A DNA stretch of 64,000 nucleotides, from positions 62,001 through 126,000 of the forward strand of contig CALFWZ010000065.1 in the NCBI GenBank assembly GCA_937928405.1, in the 5' to 3' direction. The notes under the pieces are model-generated. The model was not told the origin of the DNA and made no database searches. It saw nothing but the letters and a program-made list of their open reading frames with translations. Each line of letters begins with the position of its first letter. The first letter of the stretch is position 1. Position numbers and translations under genes: made by a program. This DNA is from an uncultured Saprospiraceae bacterium. Lineage in GTDB: Bacteria > Bacteroidota > Bacteroidia > Chitinophagales > Saprospiraceae. Shown piece after piece: positions 8,314-17,953 of the stretch.

Positions 8314-9975
8314 ATGAAAAATCTTCCGTACTTAACCCTTCTTTTCTTCTTGGGAGCCTGTCAATCCACTCCCAAAATCCCAGCGAAAAAAATGATGCCC
8401 CCAAAATGGGTGTCTTATGATGAATCAAAACAATTAGCTGTTAACGAAGAACACAAAAATCCTCGGATGCAGTACAAACTTATTCAGTCAAAATTTTTGG
8501 ATAAAAATACCATATGGCAACGTCTAAATGGTCAGTTAGATAATTTTTCGGAGGAAGATTACCAGCGTTTAAAACCAATGATTCTGGAACAGGATATTAA
8601 AATTTTACAAAAAAATATTGCTGCCGGAAAATTTAATTATGAGCAATTAACACAATGGTATTTATATCGAATTTTAAAATTTGAAAATGATCCGGCAAAA
8701 ACCCTACATTCCATTATTGACCTCAATCCTAATGCGGTCGCTATGGCTCGTCGCTGTGATCGAGAAAAAAGTAAAAGCCAACATCCGATTTTTGGCATGC
8801 CAATTCTAGTAAAAGATAACATAAACACAGAAGGGATGACCACCACTGCTGGTGCAGAGGTACTAAAAGATAATCGGACCAATGATGCTTTTATTATTCA
8901 ACAAATAAAAAATAAGGGAGGAATTATTCTTGGCAAGGCCAATCTTAGTGAATGGGCCTATTTCTTTTGTCAAGGTTGCCCCGTTGGGTATAGTGCCCTT
9001 GGAGGTCAAACCTTAAATCCTTATGGACGACATTTTTTTGAGACTGGAGGTTCTAGCGCAGGAAGCGGAACCACCATGGCCGCTAATTATGCGGTTGCAG
9101 CTATTGGTACCGAAACGGCGGGTTCTATTTTATCTCCTTCTAGTCAAAATTCTATTGTGGGTTTAAAGCCGACGATCGGTTTACTTAGTCGAGGAGGAAT
9201 TGTACCGATTTCCAGTACCCTTGATACGCCTGGACCAATGACACGTAGCGTAGCAGACAATGCCATTTTATTATCAGCCATGTTGGGGAAAGATCCGGCT
9301 GACTCTGCTTCTGCAGCCAATCCTATTCAAAGAATTGAATGGGACAAAGTAGATAATCAAGATTTGAGTAAGCTAAGATTGGGTGTGAATGAAGATTTTT
9401 TGTCAGATTCAATTTATAAATTGACGACCGAAAAACTAGCAGCAGCAGGGGCCACCCTGATTAAGTTTAAACCAGCGGAAATTAATTTTCCTGACTTTGT
9501 TACTTTCTTAAATGCAGATATGAAAAAGGATTTACCTAGTTATTTAAGGAATTCGACTGGACCCTCAGTTACGGTTCGGTCGGTAGCAGATGTGGTTGCC
9601 TATAATTTAAAGGATACTCTGCAACGAATTCCTTACGGACAAGAATATTTTAATGGGATTGTAGCTGAGGATATTTCAGAGAATGATTTTGCAAAACTCA
9701 AAACGGAATATAAATCGAAAGCAAGTGCATTTTTTGAGAAACCGATGAAGGAACATCAATTGGATGCTATTCTATCTATTAATAATTATAGTGCTGGCCA
9801 GGCGGCGATGGCGCAGTTTCCATGTTTGACCGTTCCTATGGGCTATAAGGAAAGTGGAGAGCCAATTAGTTTGACATTTATTGCCAAACCGTGGGAAGAA
9901 GAGCAACTATTACGGATAGGCTATGCATTTGAGCAATTGACTAAGGTAAGGAAGATGCCTTCGGGATATCAGTAG
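8314..9975 (+). CDS. Amidase-signature family lipoprotein
   Basis: The ORF track starts at 8266, but the ATG at 8314 gives a proper lipoprotein signal, 'MKNLPYLTLLFFLGACQS', with lipobox LGAC, so the start is placed there (553 residues). The amidase-signature core is complete: Lys in 'GMPILVKDN' (about 167), the Ser/Gly loop 'ETGGSSAGSGTT' (about 244-254) and the nucleophile region 'IGTETAGSILSPSS' (Ser about 271). These form the Ser-cisSer-Lys triad of amide-bond hydrolases. Substrate is unknown; related enzymes include GatA-like and peptide amidases. The protein is probably anchored in an envelope membrane. Confidence 0.9.
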   Translation: MKNLPYLTLLFFLGACQSTPKIPAKKMMPPKWVSYDESKQLAVNEEHKNPRMQYKLIQSKFLDKNTIWQRLNGQLDNFSEEDYQRLKPMILEQDIKILQKNIAAGKFNYEQLTQWYLYRILKFENDPAKTLHSIIDLNPNAVAMARRCDREKSKSQHPIFGMPILVKDNINTEGMTTTAGAEVLKDNRTNDAFIIQQIKNKGGIILGKANLSEWAYFFCQGCPVGYSALGGQTLNPYGRHFFETGGSSAGSGTTMAANYAVAAIGTETAGSILSPSSQNSIVGLKPTIGLLSRGGIVPISSTLDTPGPMTRSVADNAILLSAMLGKDPADSASAANPIQRIEWDKVDNQDLSKLRLGVNEDFLSDSIYKLTTEKLAAAGATLIKFKPAEINFPDFVTFLNADMKKDLPSYLRNSTGPSVTVRSVADVVAYNLKDTLQRIPYGQEYFNGIVAEDISENDFAKLKTEYKSKASAFFEKPMKEHQLDAILSINNYSAGQAAMAQFPCLTVPMGYKESGEPISLTFIAKPWEEEQLLRIGYAFEQLTKVRKMPSGYQ

Positions 9976-9999
9976 AGACGATTCATGAGTTGTCTCTAC
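9972..9999. terminator. Hairpin between convergent genes
   Basis: GTAGAGAC (9972-9979) pairs with GTCTCTAC (9992-9999) across the stops of the amidase and glycosyltransferase genes. There is no clear T tract, so a shared bidirectional terminator is plausible but weakly supported. Confidence 0.4.
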
Positions 10000-11666
10000 C
10001 TCGGTCGTTTACGATGATAAAAAACAAACCCATTTTTTCTACCAATTTCTTTGATATGGGGATAGGCGGCCATTTGTGGTACTCGGTGGATTTTGATGAT
10101 AAAATAAGCGTCTTTGTCAATTGGACCGTTGAGTAGCCATTGTTCACCATAGTCTGGGAGATGGGTTAAGTTTTTTCTTTTTCCATAGAATAGTTGACCA
10201 TAGGATTTGAAGAATAAAGGTTCTACGTAGACATCTTGGTCGGCTTTAGATTCGTAAAAATCCATAGCAGCAGCTTGGGAATATTGTTCGATATTATTAA
10301 TGAAAAAGATAAGGGTGAAAAAAATGAAAAATGCATTTCCTAGAAAAAGTGCATAGATTCCTTTTTCTCTTTTTTTAGTTTTAAAATATTTAAAAAATAG
10401 AAATAGACTTACCGCTAAAATAATTCCAGGTAAGAAAGATAAGGCGGACCAATTTACGGTGGCTTCTAGATTCGCTCTGGCAAATGGCTTCTTTAATATC
10501 GGGTAGAGCCAGTCTGGATTTTGACCGATAGATGGAGCTAAAATGACTGCGATGATAAATATCGTTCCTAAAAATAAAACACCAAATTTCATCCAACCAT
10601 TTAGTTGAATCTTACCATGAATTATTTCAAAGATTACTTTGGTGGCTAAAAAACTCAGTGGAAAATAACACATGGAAGAATAATGGACGATTTTGGATTG
10701 GACGATGGAAAATAAAATCAAGACCACCCAGAATAATATTTTCATCCATAAAGAAAAGTTCTGTTGAAAATCATAAGTTGGCTTTGGCATTCTAAAAAAA
10801 GAACGAAGCGCAAAAATGGAAGCTGGAAAACATCCTACTAATAATACCACAAAATGATATCCCGGAAAACCTTTATGTCCCGCATCATGTGTACTGAATA
10901 ATCGGAATTGATATTTATTAAATTCTACAATAAACCAAGGACCATTTAAGAACGTTTCAATTCCATACCAACTCAAGGTCACGAGTGAGGCTGCAATGGA
11001 AAAAAATAGAAACTCTGGAATATTGACATACATGCGGAGTCGTTGATAGATCCAATAAACAAAGAAACAAAGACACACAATAAGATAGGCTACTTGTCCT
11101 TTTGTGAGGACGCCCATTCCCACAAAAAAGCCAGCCCAGAATAAATAGGTCCAGCGATTTTTATTAAGATTAATTTGAGTAGCCATTCCTTCTTTTTTCC
11201 AATAAAATAGCAGGAAAACATAAAGCCCCAAAAAGATAAATAGATTGAAAATCGGATCAATAATTCCAGAGCGAAAATAAAGATGGGGTAGGGTTGTACC
11301 GAGATAAACCGTTGCCCATAAAAAGCCGAATTGTCGATTGTATAATTGTTTCCCAATTTTATATAATACTCCTAACGTAATCAACCCAACAATGGCATTC
11401 GGCAAACGAGCCCCAAAAGCATCGACGCCAAATATTTTCATTGCCATGGCCTGACACCAGAAGAAGAATGGAGGCTTTTCCCAGAAGGGTTTAAAGTTTA
11501 CATGAACCCGAAAATAATCTCCTAGTTCAAGCATTTCCCGGCTAATTTCGGCGAAATTGATTTCATCCCAATCGAAAAGCCGAACGCCTCCCAAAAATGG
11601 AATAAATAGAAGCGCACTTAAAAGGAGCAAAGGCCATAATGGATATTGACTGAGACGATTCTTCAT
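9996..11666 (-). CDS. GT39-like (ArnT/PMT-type) membrane glycosyltransferase
   Basis: The 556-residue polytopic inner-membrane protein has about a dozen hydrophobic segments. The first periplasmic loop carries 'LFDWDEINFAEISREML' and 'FKPFWEKPPFFFW', matching the acidic motif and E-K-PP segment of ArnT/dolichyl-phosphate-mannose-type GT-C enzymes. These transfer a sugar from a polyprenyl-phosphate donor to lipid or protein acceptors. A 4-base ATGA overlap with the upstream oxygenase gene (its stop at 11663, this start at 11666) indicates translational coupling. The acceptor is unknown; a cell-surface glycan or glycolipid is the likely target (inference). Confidence 0.85.
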   Translation of the reverse strand: MKNRLSQYPLWPLLLLSALLFIPFLGGVRLFDWDEINFAEISREMLELGDYFRVHVNFKPFWEKPPFFFWCQAMAMKIFGVDAFGARLPNAIVGLITLGVLYKIGKQLYNRQFGFLWATVYLGTTLPHLYFRSGIIDPIFNLFIFLGLYVFLLFYWKKEGMATQINLNKNRWTYLFWAGFFVGMGVLTKGQVAYLIVCLCFFVYWIYQRLRMYVNIPEFLFFSIAASLVTLSWYGIETFLNGPWFIVEFNKYQFRLFSTHDAGHKGFPGYHFVVLLVGCFPASIFALRSFFRMPKPTYDFQQNFSLWMKILFWVVLILFSIVQSKIVHYSSMCYFPLSFLATKVIFEIIHGKIQLNGWMKFGVLFLGTIFIIAVILAPSIGQNPDWLYPILKKPFARANLEATVNWSALSFLPGIILAVSLFLFFKYFKTKKREKGIYALFLGNAFFIFFTLIFFINNIEQYSQAAAMDFYESKADQDVYVEPLFFKSYGQLFYGKRKNLTHLPDYGEQWLLNGPIDKDAYFIIKIHRVPQMAAYPHIKEIGRKNGFVFYHRKRPR

Positions 11667-12523
11667 TTTTTGCGGTTAAACCGATTGAGAAATTTACTGA
11701 TAGTATCATCGTTCCAGCCAAGTCTTCTTTTCAAACTCGTATAAACGGCAATGAGTTGTTTATCCATCCAAATGGGAATAGCTTTTAATCCATCTCCGGG
11801 GCGAGCCTTATAATTGGTGGATCGTAAGACTGGTGCTTCTTTTTCTTCTGTAAAATAGTACAAGGCGATAGATTTACGGGTCATGTCCTCAGGGCATAGA
11901 ATGGTTTCTGGTACACCATGATAGGAATCTTCGTCGGTATTAAAAATAACACAACGGTTAAAGATGGGCGCAATTTTCTTTTCGCACCGTGACATATCCC
12001 GAGACCATAATTCAAGGTGACCATTATAGTTTTCCTCCCAATTTTCGTTTAGGTATAACAATAAGTTAACTCTGCGGCGCCAATGTCTTTTGTGCGGATG
12101 CACGGTAAAATCAGCGTGGACATTCAAAAATCCACCTCGGCAGGTCTGATGTAGTCCTCCACCTTCGAGTGAATCATCGGCGAGTAAGTTGGGAATACTA
12201 GTCAAGCGGGAAATAAAGTCGACCGTATCAGGATGGTTTAGCGTTTGAATGACTTCCCGAATATAGGGAGGCATCAAATCAAATTTATTGAGCCCATGTT
12301 TTTTTTCATTGACATGGAGATAGTGGATCCAGCCGTCGTCTTTTACGGCAGGAAAGGCAGTCATGGCCGTTTTGGCGGCGGAATCCGGAAGAAAATTATC
12401 CAAAATAATGTATGGATAGGGTTGCTCATTTTGGTAATTAAACTTACCGAGTGCTAGTTGGTTTTCCCAATAATTTAAATCAAAAATAGGAGCGGCTGTC
12501 TTTTCCATATATATAATTGCCAA
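11663..12523 (-). CDS. 2-oxoglutarate/Fe(II)-dependent oxygenase (prolyl-4-hydroxylase-like)
   Basis: The 286-residue protein has the double-stranded beta-helix iron motif: His and Asp in 'LNVHADFTVHPHKRHWRRRV' and the distal His in 'DEDSYHGVPE', followed by an Arg-containing 'TRKSIALYYF' strand expected to hold 2-oxoglutarate. It belongs with P4H-like 2OG-Fe(II) oxygenases that hydroxylate proteins or small molecules; the substrate cannot be read from sequence. Either the listed Met or the internal Met at about 12508 ('MEKTAAPIFD') could be the start; the latter looks better. It is the first gene of a two-gene operon with the GT39 enzyme, so modification of the same surface molecule is possible (inference). 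Confidence 0.8.
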   Translation of the reverse strand: MAIIYMEKTAAPIFDLNYWENQLALGKFNYQNEQPYPYIILDNFLPDSAAKTAMTAFPAVKDDGWIHYLHVNEKKHGLNKFDLMPPYIREVIQTLNHPDTVDFISRLTSIPNLLADDSLEGGGLHQTCRGGFLNVHADFTVHPHKRHWRRRVNLLLYLNENWEENYNGHLELWSRDMSRCEKKIAPIFNRCVIFNTDEDSYHGVPETILCPEDMTRKSIALYYFTEEKEAPVLRSTNYKARPGDGLKAIPIWMDKQLIAVYTSLKRRLGWNDDTISKFLNRFNRKK

Positions 12524-12628
12524 ATGCTTGTTTATAGGGTACGAATTTTTTTTAACCCAAAAATAAACTTAATTTTGGTTGAAATTCTTATCTTTTACCT
12601 ATCATAAAAAAATCTAAAACATAAGCTC

Positions 12629-15610
12629 ATGAAAATGTACACACTACCTACGCTGATTGGCATTTTATTAATTTCAATTGGGAGTCTTTTTGGTCAAAAT
12701 GTGAGCGTTCTACCGGCTATTAAAGATAATAGCATGTTTAACGAAAGTGGGGGGAAATCTTTAGGGGACGGTAAGATTTTTGCGGGAACGACCTGTAATG
12801 GAAACATCCGCCGGGCTTTGATTCAGTTTGATGTTTCGGCGATTCCAAGTGATGCTACCGTTACCAATGTAGAATTGAAACTCGGCGCTGAAAAATCAAG
12901 AAATGGAGGAGATGGAGTGATTGATATCTATGCAGTCGATCAATCTTGGGGTGAAGGACCATCTTCTGCCTCAGGTGGCGGTGGGGATGGGGCCACGGCC
13001 ATAGCACCGGATGCCACATGGACCGACGCAATGCTCGGTACCGCTTTTTGGACTACCCCCGGCGGAGACTTTAATTCATCCTTGTTGCTGTCTACCAGAG
13101 TAACGACCGAAGAATTCCAAACCATTTCTTTTCCCACCTCTGGAAATTTTGAAAACCAAGTAGAAGCTTGGGCCTCTGACCCTTCGTCTAATCATGGTAT
13201 TCTGATCATCGGAGTAGAGGATGCAAATTGTTCTGCTTATCGTTTTGGTTCTAGAGAACAAGGGACCGCACCCGAATTGGTTGTTACATGGGAAAACCAA
13301 GGCTGTCAACCACCTACTACGAATCTTAGCATTCAGGCTTGTGATTCCTACATTTCTCCAACTGGATCGTTGTACAATCTTTCAGGGATGTATACGGAGT
13401 TAATTCCTGGCCCGAATAATTGTGATTCCGTTATTAATATTGATCTAACCATTTTTCAAAGTGTTGTGATTAATATTTTTGATACTTTATGTGTAGGGTC
13501 GACTTTTACTTTAGGAGGAGTCGTGTATGATGTAAATAATTCAACCGGCAGTTTACTTTTTCAAACAGTACAAGGTTGTGATTCAATTTATAATATTGAT
13601 TTAACTTTTGTACCGGAAACGAATGATACGATAAGACAACAGGTATGTGAAGGTTTTTCCATCATTGTAAATGGGACGACTTATGACCAAAGCAATCCAT
13701 TTGGAATAGAAGAAATGGTTAATGCAATTGGTTGCGATTCAACCATCATGATTGATCTAACATTTTTTCCGTCTAGCACGTCTGGTTTAGCATCTTATAG
13801 TGGTTGTGAAGGAGATGGATTTTCGGTGGTTATTAATGGAACGGTCTATGACGAAAATAATCCTGAAGGGATAGAAGTTCTGCCAGCAATTGATATTAAT
13901 GGATGTGATTCTACGGTAATTATTGATTTGAATTTTGCGATTCCTCCAAACTCCGGCATCGCAACAGGATCTATTTCTACGTGCAATGAGAATGGGAATA
14001 TTATTGATTTAAATAATTTGCTGAATGGTGCGGATGCTGGCGGTGTTTGGACCGAAACTTCCACCAATCCATCGACTGGATTCTCAGGCAATCTATTTGA
14101 TGGAACTGGGCAAAACGCTGGAGCATATGAATTTAGATACACCGTCAGCGGAACGGATTGTCCGGATGCTTTTACCGAGGTAACGGTGATCGTTGATGCT
14201 CCGCTCACCGCTACCGTTATAGATATGTTTACGGTGTGTAATAATGATATAGCCGGTAACAATTCTATTGTTAATTTTAATAATTTAATTACTGCGGGAA
14301 ATACTGCTGGAACATGGTTTGATGCGGATGGAGTAGGTGTTGATCTTTCTGATCTCGCTAATGTAACCTTTGATGGTGTTGTTCCAAGTGTATATAGTTT
14401 TCCTTATGTTACGCCGTCCAATGGTAATTGTCCTGGTGTAAGTTATACTTGCTTAATTACGGTTGAATCATGTATCTGCCCACCGATCATTTTAAACGAA
14501 AATTACAATGGTTGTCAAGGTGACGATTACGAAGTAATTGTTAATAATGTAGTCTACAATCAAGGCAATCCAACGGGAACAGAAACGATGATTTCTGCTA
14601 CGGGTTGTGATTCTATTGTGAATGTTACCTTAATTTTTAATGCGCCCTCAACAAGTGAAGAAGACTTTTTGACTTGTGATGCTTCCACGCCTCCTACAAG
14701 AACAGAAGTGTTAGAGAATGAAGCGTTTAATGGATGTGATTCAATTATTACATTTACAACGATTTATTTGCCAATAGATGAGACATTTATTTTTGCTTCC
14801 ACTTGTGATCCAGCAGAAGTCGGAGTGGAGATGTTTACTTTAACCAATACGAGTGGTTGTGATTCTATCATTACCATTTCTACTGAACTTTTGCCGAGTG
14901 ATGAGACGGATATTGCTATGAGTAGTTGTGATCCAGCAGAAGTCGGAGTGGAGATGATTTTACTGATGAATCAGTTTGGCTGTGATTCGATTGTTACCAT
15001 AACAACTACACTTTTACCTTCTGACACAACGTATGAATTTGGGTCTTCTTGTTTTCCGCAAGATACAGGCATTTTTATAACGAACTTAATTAATCAGTTT
15101 GGCTGTGATTCTTTGCTGATAACCGACGTAGAACTACTTGAGGTTGATAATTCAGTTACCGTAGTAGATGCCACCATTACTGCTACTTCAGCAGGAGCTA
15201 CTTACCAATGGATCGATTGTGATAATAATAATGCTCCGATTATGGGTGAAACAGGTCAGAGTTTTACTGCGACGGTTACGGGAAATTATGCAGTAGAAAT
15301 TACTCAAAATGGGTGTACTGAAACTTCTGAATGTTCTATGATTACGGTGGTCAATACCGAAGATGTCTGGTTTGCCGATCAATTGTCCTTGTCGCCTAAC
15401 CCAACCAGTGGAGATATTCGATTGACTTTTGGTGAATTAGAAATTATAAATATGCGCTTGTTAGATTTGACAGGGAAAGTGATGTTTGAGAAAAGTAATT
15501 TAACTGGTGGAACAGAAGATTTACGAATTGAAGGACCTGCCGGTTTGTATTTTCTGGGGATTGAAGTAGGAGGTGAATGGGGTTGGATTAAAGTGGTCAA
15601 GGTTAATTGA
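12629..15610 (+). CDS. Large T9SS-secreted protein with DNRLRE domain and GCDSI repeats (type A CTD)
   Basis: The 993-residue protein starts with a signal peptide (about 1-22). Residues about 25-210 resemble a DNRLRE domain ('LIQFDVSAIPSDATVTNVEL'), a beta-rich module of cell-wall or surface proteins. From about 225 come many repeats of 35-45 residues with the signature 'GCDSI', a pattern frequent in Saprospiria surface proteins. The last ~80 residues ('LSLSPNPTSGDIRLTFGELE' ... 'GLYFLGIEV') are a type A T9SS sorting domain, so the protein should cross the outer membrane and be anchored or released there. Cargo function is unknown; adhesion is a guess. Confidence 0.88.
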   Translation: MKMYTLPTLIGILLISIGSLFGQNVSVLPAIKDNSMFNESGGKSLGDGKIFAGTTCNGNIRRALIQFDVSAIPSDATVTNVELKLGAEKSRNGGDGVIDIYAVDQSWGEGPSSASGGGGDGATAIAPDATWTDAMLGTAFWTTPGGDFNSSLLLSTRVTTEEFQTISFPTSGNFENQVEAWASDPSSNHGILIIGVEDANCSAYRFGSREQGTAPELVVTWENQGCQPPTTNLSIQACDSYISPTGSLYNLSGMYTELIPGPNNCDSVINIDLTIFQSVVINIFDTLCVGSTFTLGGVVYDVNNSTGSLLFQTVQGCDSIYNIDLTFVPETNDTIRQQVCEGFSIIVNGTTYDQSNPFGIEEMVNAIGCDSTIMIDLTFFPSSTSGLASYSGCEGDGFSVVINGTVYDENNPEGIEVLPAIDINGCDSTVIIDLNFAIPPNSGIATGSISTCNENGNIIDLNNLLNGADAGGVWTETSTNPSTGFSGNLFDGTGQNAGAYEFRYTVSGTDCPDAFTEVTVIVDAPLTATVIDMFTVCNNDIAGNNSIVNFNNLITAGNTAGTWFDADGVGVDLSDLANVTFDGVVPSVYSFPYVTPSNGNCPGVSYTCLITVESCICPPIILNENYNGCQGDDYEVIVNNVVYNQGNPTGTETMISATGCDSIVNVTLIFNAPSTSEEDFLTCDASTPPTRTEVLENEAFNGCDSIITFTTIYLPIDETFIFASTCDPAEVGVEMFTLTNTSGCDSIITISTELLPSDETDIAMSSCDPAEVGVEMILLMNQFGCDSIVTITTTLLPSDTTYEFGSSCFPQDTGIFITNLINQFGCDSLLITDVELLEVDNSVTVVDATITATSAGATYQWIDCDNNNAPIMGETGQSFTATVTGNYAVEITQNGCTETSECSMITVVNTEDVWFADQLSLSPNPTSGDIRLTFGELEIINMRLLDLTGKVMFEKSNLTGGTEDLRIEGPAGLYFLGIEVGGEWGWIKVVKVN
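14804..15050 (+). repeat. Internal tandem repeat, 123-base period
   Basis: The 30-base segment beginning TGTGATCCAGCAGAAGTC recurs unchanged at 14804 and 14927. A third, diverged unit follows at about 15050. This is recent duplication of a 41-residue GCDSI module. Confidence 0.75.
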
Positions 15611-15695
15611 TAATGTTAATGGATAATGCTGTCTACCTTTATAGAAAAGTATTTAGAGCATAATTTTAAAAAAAAACTTTATTTAATAGAACCTA

Positions 15696-16175
15696 ATGGT
15701 AATGAATAATGGAAAAAATAAGCCAAAGATGACAGGTGTCTATTTAATTCCATTATCCTATGCCGTGTCTATGGTTTTTTGTTTTTTTCTTGGAAATCAT
15801 TTTAAAGTTCTGTTATTTGAATTTGGTTTAGGAAGTTTATGTTTACTTTTCATCAGCTTCCAAGTTTTATCATACATTTATTTAAAGGAAACACCTAGGG
15901 AGTGGGTTTTACTTTTCAAAAGGAATCTATTATTTGGTATAATTAGTATTTTGTTCTTCTTTTTTATTAGTTTAATTTTTAGTTTGAGATTCAACATCCG
16001 CCTTGAGTTCTCTCTTGAAGGGGCTCTTAATCAATTGCCTAATATTGTGGCGGCAGTTGTGATTTATGGAATCTTTACGCTCATATTTATAGTTATCTCT
16101 TCTTTTATAAACTTATTCATAGGAAGGAATAATGAGATCGGTAAAAAGATTGAAGATCATTTGATCGAAAAATAG
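15696..16175 (+). CDS. Small integral membrane protein, unknown
   Basis: The 159-residue protein has four predicted membrane segments: 'VSMVFCFFLGNHFKVLLFEF', 'LCLLFISFQVLSYIYL', 'LLFGIISILFFFFISLIF' and 'AVVIYGIFTLIFIVISSFI'. It ends with a short charged tail. Translation could start at the second Met ('MNNGKNKPK'). I do not recognise the family. It lies between a T9SS protein and a small lipoprotein without tight spacing, so operon membership is unclear. Real coding is supported by the hydrophobic periodicity and the isolated, uninterrupted frame. Confidence 0.65.
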   Translation: MVMNNGKNKPKMTGVYLIPLSYAVSMVFCFFLGNHFKVLLFEFGLGSLCLLFISFQVLSYIYLKETPREWVLLFKRNLLFGIISILFFFFISLIFSLRFNIRLEFSLEGALNQLPNIVAAVVIYGIFTLIFIVISSFINLFIGRNNEIGKKIEDHLIEK

Positions 16176-16284
16176 GTTAATGAATATTTTTTATTTTGCA
16201 CCCAACGTAAAGGTTATACTCAATCGTCTATTTATATAATAATTGTAATTTTGAAAAAATAATATAAACTTAAACCCTCAAGTT

Positions 16285-16863
16285 ATGAAAACGATTATCT
16301 TTTCTTTTTTACTGCCTACCTTTTTTCTTTCTAGTTTACTTCTAGTGACCTCTTGCTCGAAAGAGGAAGAAAATAACATAGAAAAAACGGTGGTGTTCGA
16401 AAATCCAACTATTGATATTTCCTTTGATACGGATGGAGCTAACATCAATATTTACATTGATGCCATTGATGACTTTACCAATGCCATTGATGGGACTTGG
16501 CCTGACCTTGATCTCTATCGAATTTATTTTGACAAAAATAACAATGGTATTCTAGATGAAGGAGTTGACTTTTTGATGAGTCCAATAGATCAGGGAATAT
16601 GTTATGCCACCTTAATTACCCAAACTTCGACGTCAGCGTGTAGTTTTATTGATGGCCTCGTTGGAACTGCAAATTTTGGTCCTACGGAAAAGGTTAGTGA
16701 TGACCATGCCTATTATCAATTAACGATACCAAAATCGCTTTTTTCTAATGAAAGGAAAGTTAATTTTACAGTAGACGTCAGAGATTCGGAAACAGGTTGG
16801 TCTAATTATCCGGTTATCCGTGATCCAGTTTTGTTTGAGGAAACTTTTGAGATTAGTTGGTAA
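16285..16863 (+). CDS. Small lipoprotein, unknown
   Basis: The 192-residue protein begins with a lipoprotein signal ending 'LLLVTSCSKEEEN', with Cys near 24. The mature part is acidic and beta-rich ('ISFDTDGANINIYIDAIDD', 'IYFDKNNNGILDEGVDF'). The Asp-rich 'DKNNNGILDEGVD' loop resembles a calcium-binding loop of dockerin/thrombospondin type 3 kind. No family is recognised. A TAATTTTG box about 30 bases upstream fits the Bacteroidota -7 element. The region downstream holds the decayed paralogue of the 24574 gene. Confidence 0.7.
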   Translation: MKTIIFSFLLPTFFLSSLLLVTSCSKEEENNIEKTVVFENPTIDISFDTDGANINIYIDAIDDFTNAIDGTWPDLDLYRIYFDKNNNGILDEGVDFLMSPIDQGICYATLITQTSTSACSFIDGLVGTANFGPTEKVSDDHAYYQLTIPKSLFSNERKVNFTVDVRDSETGWSNYPVIRDPVLFEETFEISW

Positions 16864-16954
16864 TCATTTGCCAATAGCAACTATATCTCAAATTCAATTG
16901 GAAGATGAGGTTTCTTTGATGGATATATTTATTCCCAATCCCTGATTCGCAGGA

Positions 16955-17110
16955 TTCAACTAGCGGTACAATAGCTAAAAGAGTAGCTATTGTACCGCTT
17001 CACTATGTTCGGACGCCAAGAACAGTGACTCCAACAGCACTTAATCAAGAAGAAACTCTTTTGCTAGATCTTAGATGGAGTGAAGCGTTAGTTACACCTA
17101 AAAAGCGAAT
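16955..17110 (-). pseudogene. Decayed 3' fragment of a paralogue of the lipoprotein at 24574-25197
   Basis: On the minus strand this segment translates as FLGVTNASLHLRSSKR, VSS, stop, LSAVGVTVLGVRT, two stops, then SGTIATLLAIVPLVES. It aligns with FLSVTTVPLNLRSSKR, RASSWTAIAGVTVLCDRTWW and RGTKVVVLGIASLVDL of the intact gene at 24574-25197. Three positions that are Trp in the intact copy are stop codons here. The N-terminal half is not recognisable. The fragment lies about 7.6 kb from the intact gene, on the other side of the CotH cluster and in the same orientation. Confidence 0.75.
16963..16998. repeat. Perfect 15-bp hairpin inside the pseudogene
   Basis: GCGGTACAATAGCTA, loop AAAGAG, TAGCTATTGTACCGC. 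The pairing is perfect over 15 bases. There is no following T run, so it is not a canonical terminator. It overlaps the region equivalent to the C-terminus of the intact paralogue, whose own sequence there is not palindromic. Confidence 0.8.
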
Positions 17111-17253
17111 ACTTATCCGTATGAATAAATATTTTTCTTCCAGACCGAAGGAAACCTAGACTTCTGTTGTCTAAATTCTGAGAAAGTGTTAGATACGCTT
17201 AAATAGATTTTAAATTTATGAACGTGGTTGTTTATTAGAATTAAAAGAATTAA

Positions 17254-17949
17254 ATGTTTGATATATCCTCCTTGCAATACAACTCTGATAATCCTGCCTT
17301 GACTGCTATTGTTTTTACGATTATTTTTTCAGTGGTTTTAGGGACTTTGATTGCGTTTACCTATGAAAAAACCAGTAAAGTATTAGATCGACCCAACCAT
17401 TTTCTTCAGGCTATGGTGTTAATTACGATTGTTGCTGCTACGATAATGCAAGCCATTGGAGATAGTGTAGCTAGAGGATTAGGTATGTTGGGAGCATTAT
17501 CCATTATTCGTTTTCGTACCACGGTTAGTAATCCACGAAACATTGTATTCATCTTTGCTTCTATTGCCTCTGGAATAGCCTGTGGAGTTTTTGGATTTCT
17601 TATTGCCTTGGTAGGAACACTTGGATTTTGTCTTACGGCCTTTATTCTAAGTCTGACTTCTTTTAATGCTGAAAAATCTATGATTGGTAGTTTGAAAATC
17701 CAAGTCCCAAAAGCATATGAGGCATTTCCCGAGTTAGAAAAAACTTTAGATAAATATTGCCAAAAATATATTTTAGAAAGCTATAAAGTCTTTCAAGGAG
17801 AAAAGAAGGCGCACCTTTTATTGTACGAATATCGCCTAAAACTAAAAGCTACTTATAGTGGTGGTCATCTAGTAGATTCCTTAAAAGATTTTCAGGAGGT
17901 TAAGGTGCTTGGATTGAGTTTTAGAAATAATTCCAAAGAAATAATTTAA
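17254..17949 (+). CDS. DUF4956 membrane protein
   Basis: The 231-residue protein has three to four membrane segments in its first 135 residues and the DUF4956 signature 'GMLGALSIIRFRTTVSNPRN', then 'IVFIFASIASGIACGVFGF'. The C-terminal ~90 residues form a soluble cytoplasmic domain. DUF4956 proteins are often encoded beside CotH-like kinases and VTC-type polyphosphate polymerases. Here CotH lies at the other end of the cluster and no VTC gene is present. Molecular function is unknown. The stop is four bases before the next gene, so it heads an apparent operon. Confidence 0.88.
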   Translation: MFDISSLQYNSDNPALTAIVFTIIFSVVLGTLIAFTYEKTSKVLDRPNHFLQAMVLITIVAATIMQAIGDSVARGLGMLGALSIIRFRTTVSNPRNIVFIFASIASGIACGVFGFLIALVGTLGFCLTAFILSLTSFNAEKSMIGSLKIQVPKAYEAFPELEKTLDKYCQKYILESYKVFQGEKKAHLLLYEYRLKLKATYSGGHLVDSLKDFQEVKVLGLSFRNNSKEII

Positions 17950-17953
17950 ATTA

